Part shown: one piece after another, positions 62,653 to 64,000 of the stretch
How the letters are laid out: every line of letters starts with the position of its first letter
How positions within the stretch are numbered: the first letter of the stretch is position 1
Source of the DNA: Chitinophagaceae bacterium
GTDB lineage: Bacteria; Bacteroidota; Bacteroidia; Chitinophagales; Chitinophagaceae
Reading direction: 5' to 3'
Assembly: GCA_003168265.1 (NCBI GenBank)
Contig: PMSV01000004.1
Location: 119,504 to 183,503 of the forward strand
Length of the DNA stretch: 64,000 nt
Program-made: the position numbers and the translations under genes
The notes under the pieces: model-generated
What the model was told of the DNA's origin: nothing
The model's input: only the letters and a program-made list of their open reading frames with translations
Database searches by the model: none

Positions 62653-64000
62653 ATGCAGGATCAATCTCAGGATGCAATGAAAATATATTTAAAGGCAAAC
62701 TTGAAAAAGATGGCAACCAGGACCGGTTTGTTTTTAGTTTTGTTTGTACTTATTCAAATTCAAGCAATGTCGCAAACAAACACCCCAGCCAGCGCTGGTA
62801 CCGTTCCTGGTCCCACGGGAACGACCAGTGTGTATAACCCTGGTGCGTATGATTCAGGATTTTCCATGAACTATATCAGGTCATGGTCAGCCCTGCAGCC
62901 AATCACTTCTCCGACTACGTTTCAAAACAGCACCAATCCAAACCAAATTCAAATCACTACACAATATATTGATGGCTTGAGCAGAGTGATCCAAACCGTC
63001 GAGTGGCAGGGATCTCCAACGGGCAATGATATAGTGAGCCCGGTTGTCTATGATTCATTCGGGAGGGAACAATACAAATACCTGCCTTACATGTCTTCGG
63101 CCAGTGATGGCTCCTACCAGTCAAATCCCTTTGCCAACCAAAACACATTTTATACAAATACTTATCCTTCCGATCAACCTGCATTTACTGGGGAGCGATA
63201 TTTTTACAGCCATATTGACTTTGAAGCCAGTCCTCTTAACCGTGTCCAGAAAACTTTTGCGCCGGGCAATTCCTGGGCAGGTAGTGAGGGTGGTGCATCA
63301 GAAAAGTCGGTTCAATCTTTTTACCTGGTCAATGATTCCAGTGACCTGGTTCAAATTTGGTCAATCACTTATAATCCGCTCACGTTTAATGATGGGGATA
63401 TAACTACGAATATTCCCTCAACAGGTTCTTCTGCAATTTACAATCCGGGCACATTGTACAAGAAAGTGACTGTCGATGAAGCGGGACATGCTATCGTTGA
63501 ATACAAGGATGTTCTTGGACAAGTGCTGCTTAAGAAAGTCCAGATTGATAACAGCATCCCCTCTGATTATAGTGGATATTCCGGGTTCTTATGCACCTAC
63601 TATATTTATGATGATATGAACCTGCTAAGATTTGTCATCCCTCCAAATGCGACTAATATATTGATCAATCAAAGCTGGCAACTGGATTCCACAACCGTTA
63701 AAGAACTTTGTTTTCGCTATGAGTACGACTACCGGAAACGAATGATCGGAAAAAAAGTGCCCGGAGCAGCCTGGGATTATATGGTCTACGACATGACCGA
63801 TCTATTGGTTTTTTCTCAAGATGGGAATATGCGTAACAACAATCAATGGATGGGTACAATCCATGATATATTGGACAGACCTGTAGAAACTGGCATGCTA
63901 ACCTATTCCGGGAACCCTGACTCCCTTCAATCTATTGTTTCGAGCCAGACTTCTTCAAATAATATTTCGAGTCAAACTGTAATTGGATATTCCCCACCCA
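62653..64000 (+). CDS. Second Rhs-family protein (DUF6443-type N-terminus), cut by the window end
   Basis: Start at the ATG at 62653; a later ATG at 62677 is possible. An export segment (RTGLFLVLFVLIQIQAMSQ) precedes NYIRSWSALQPITSPTTFQN, then TTQYIDGLSRVIQTVEWQGS, DIVSPVVYDSFGREQYKYLP and FYSHIDFEASPLNRVQKTFA. These are the DUF6443 signature motifs of secreted Rhs proteins of the phylum. Later Rhs-like steps include YYIYDDMNLLRFVIPPNA and YEYDYRKRMIGKKVPGA. 449 codons are visible and the frame is open at the end, so the core and tip lie outside. Confidence 0.9.
   Translation, partial: MQDQSQDAMKIYLKANLKKMATRTGLFLVLFVLIQIQAMSQTNTPASAGTVPGPTGTTSVYNPGAYDSGFSMNYIRSWSALQPITSPTTFQNSTNPNQIQITTQYIDGLSRVIQTVEWQGSPTGNDIVSPVVYDSFGREQYKYLPYMSSASDGSYQSNPFANQNTFYTNTYPSDQPAFTGERYFYSHIDFEASPLNRVQKTFAPGNSWAGSEGGASEKSVQSFYLVNDSSDLVQIWSITYNPLTFNDGDITTNIPSTGSSAIYNPGTLYKKVTVDEAGHAIVEYKDVLGQVLLKKVQIDNSIPSDYSGYSGFLCTYYIYDDMNLLRFVIPPNATNILINQSWQLDSTTVKELCFRYEYDYRKRMIGKKVPGAAWDYMVYDMTDLLVFSQDGNMRNNNQWMGTIHDILDRPVETGMLTYSGNPDSLQSIVSSQTSSNNISSQTVIGYSPP

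Overview
The window looks like a chromosomal segment from a member of the Bacteroidota, most likely the Chitinophagaceae or a close relative. The reasons are: promoter-like boxes of the TAnnTTTG type, a CHU_C-type gliding/T9SS C-terminal domain protein, Rhs proteins of the kind common in that family, a type II-C CRISPR-Cas9 with a 47-base repeat of the Bacteroides kind, and generally AT-leaning genes with many orphan membrane or lipoprotein genes. No database search was possible; every call rests on reading the sequence.

Layout. 1-9.3 kb: the end of a glycosyltransferase, an N-terminally deleted S9 peptidase, an orphan HicB antitoxin, then housekeeping or accessory genes (DinB-like, Crp/Fnr, quinone oxidoreductase, YjbR-like, a large secreted Trp/Gly-rich protein, pirin, GNAT). 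9.4-15.3 kb: a frameshifted antitoxin-like gene, two SDR dehydrogenases, an ArsR-type regulator, a cupin-like protein and a MacB/FtsX-type permease. 15.4-16.9 kb: a fluoride (crcB-motif) riboswitch with a readable terminator switch and a short overlapping leader ORF ahead of a CPA2-type cation/proton antiporter. 17-25.6 kb: an ANT(6)-like nucleotidyltransferase, a VOC protein, a P3A proton-pumping ATPase, an MBOAT/SGNH O-acetylation pair, a RibD/DHFR-like reductase and a GH130-like lipoprotein.

25.7-35.8 kb is a defence-type region: a pair of P-loop ATPases, remnants of a tyrosine recombinase and of an adenine methylase, a divergently transcribed tracrRNA, a tRNA-like element with a 6-base anticodon loop, cas9-cas1-cas2, and a CRISPR array of one spacer between two 47-base repeats. 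The intergenic region ahead of cas9 is unusually structured: a truncated CRISPR repeat lies just upstream of cas9, and the bases directly before it are a perfect 14-base inverted match to a site between the tracrRNA promoter and the tRNA-like element. This could be a crRNA-like self-regulatory guide or simply an inverted repeat. The CRISPR repeat also appears to carry its own promoter, so the single crRNA may start at the spacer.

36-64 kb: tRNA-Ser(CGA), a three-gene HipBST-like toxin-antitoxin operon with palindromic operators, a broken copy of a coiled-coil outer-membrane gene followed by two orphan membrane genes, a GC-richer two-gene Mre11/Rad50-like (YhaO/YhaN-like) module, a helix-hairpin-helix protein, then an Rhs graveyard (truncated IS3 transposase fused to a JAMM-type Rhs tip, a candidate immunity protein, an orphan Rhs core fragment), a T9SS-linked secreted protein, and finally an intact Rhs cassette: tail-fibre-like protein, coiled-coil/beta-barrel protein, Rhs protein, a frameshifted duplicate of the barrel gene end, and a second Rhs protein running off the right edge.
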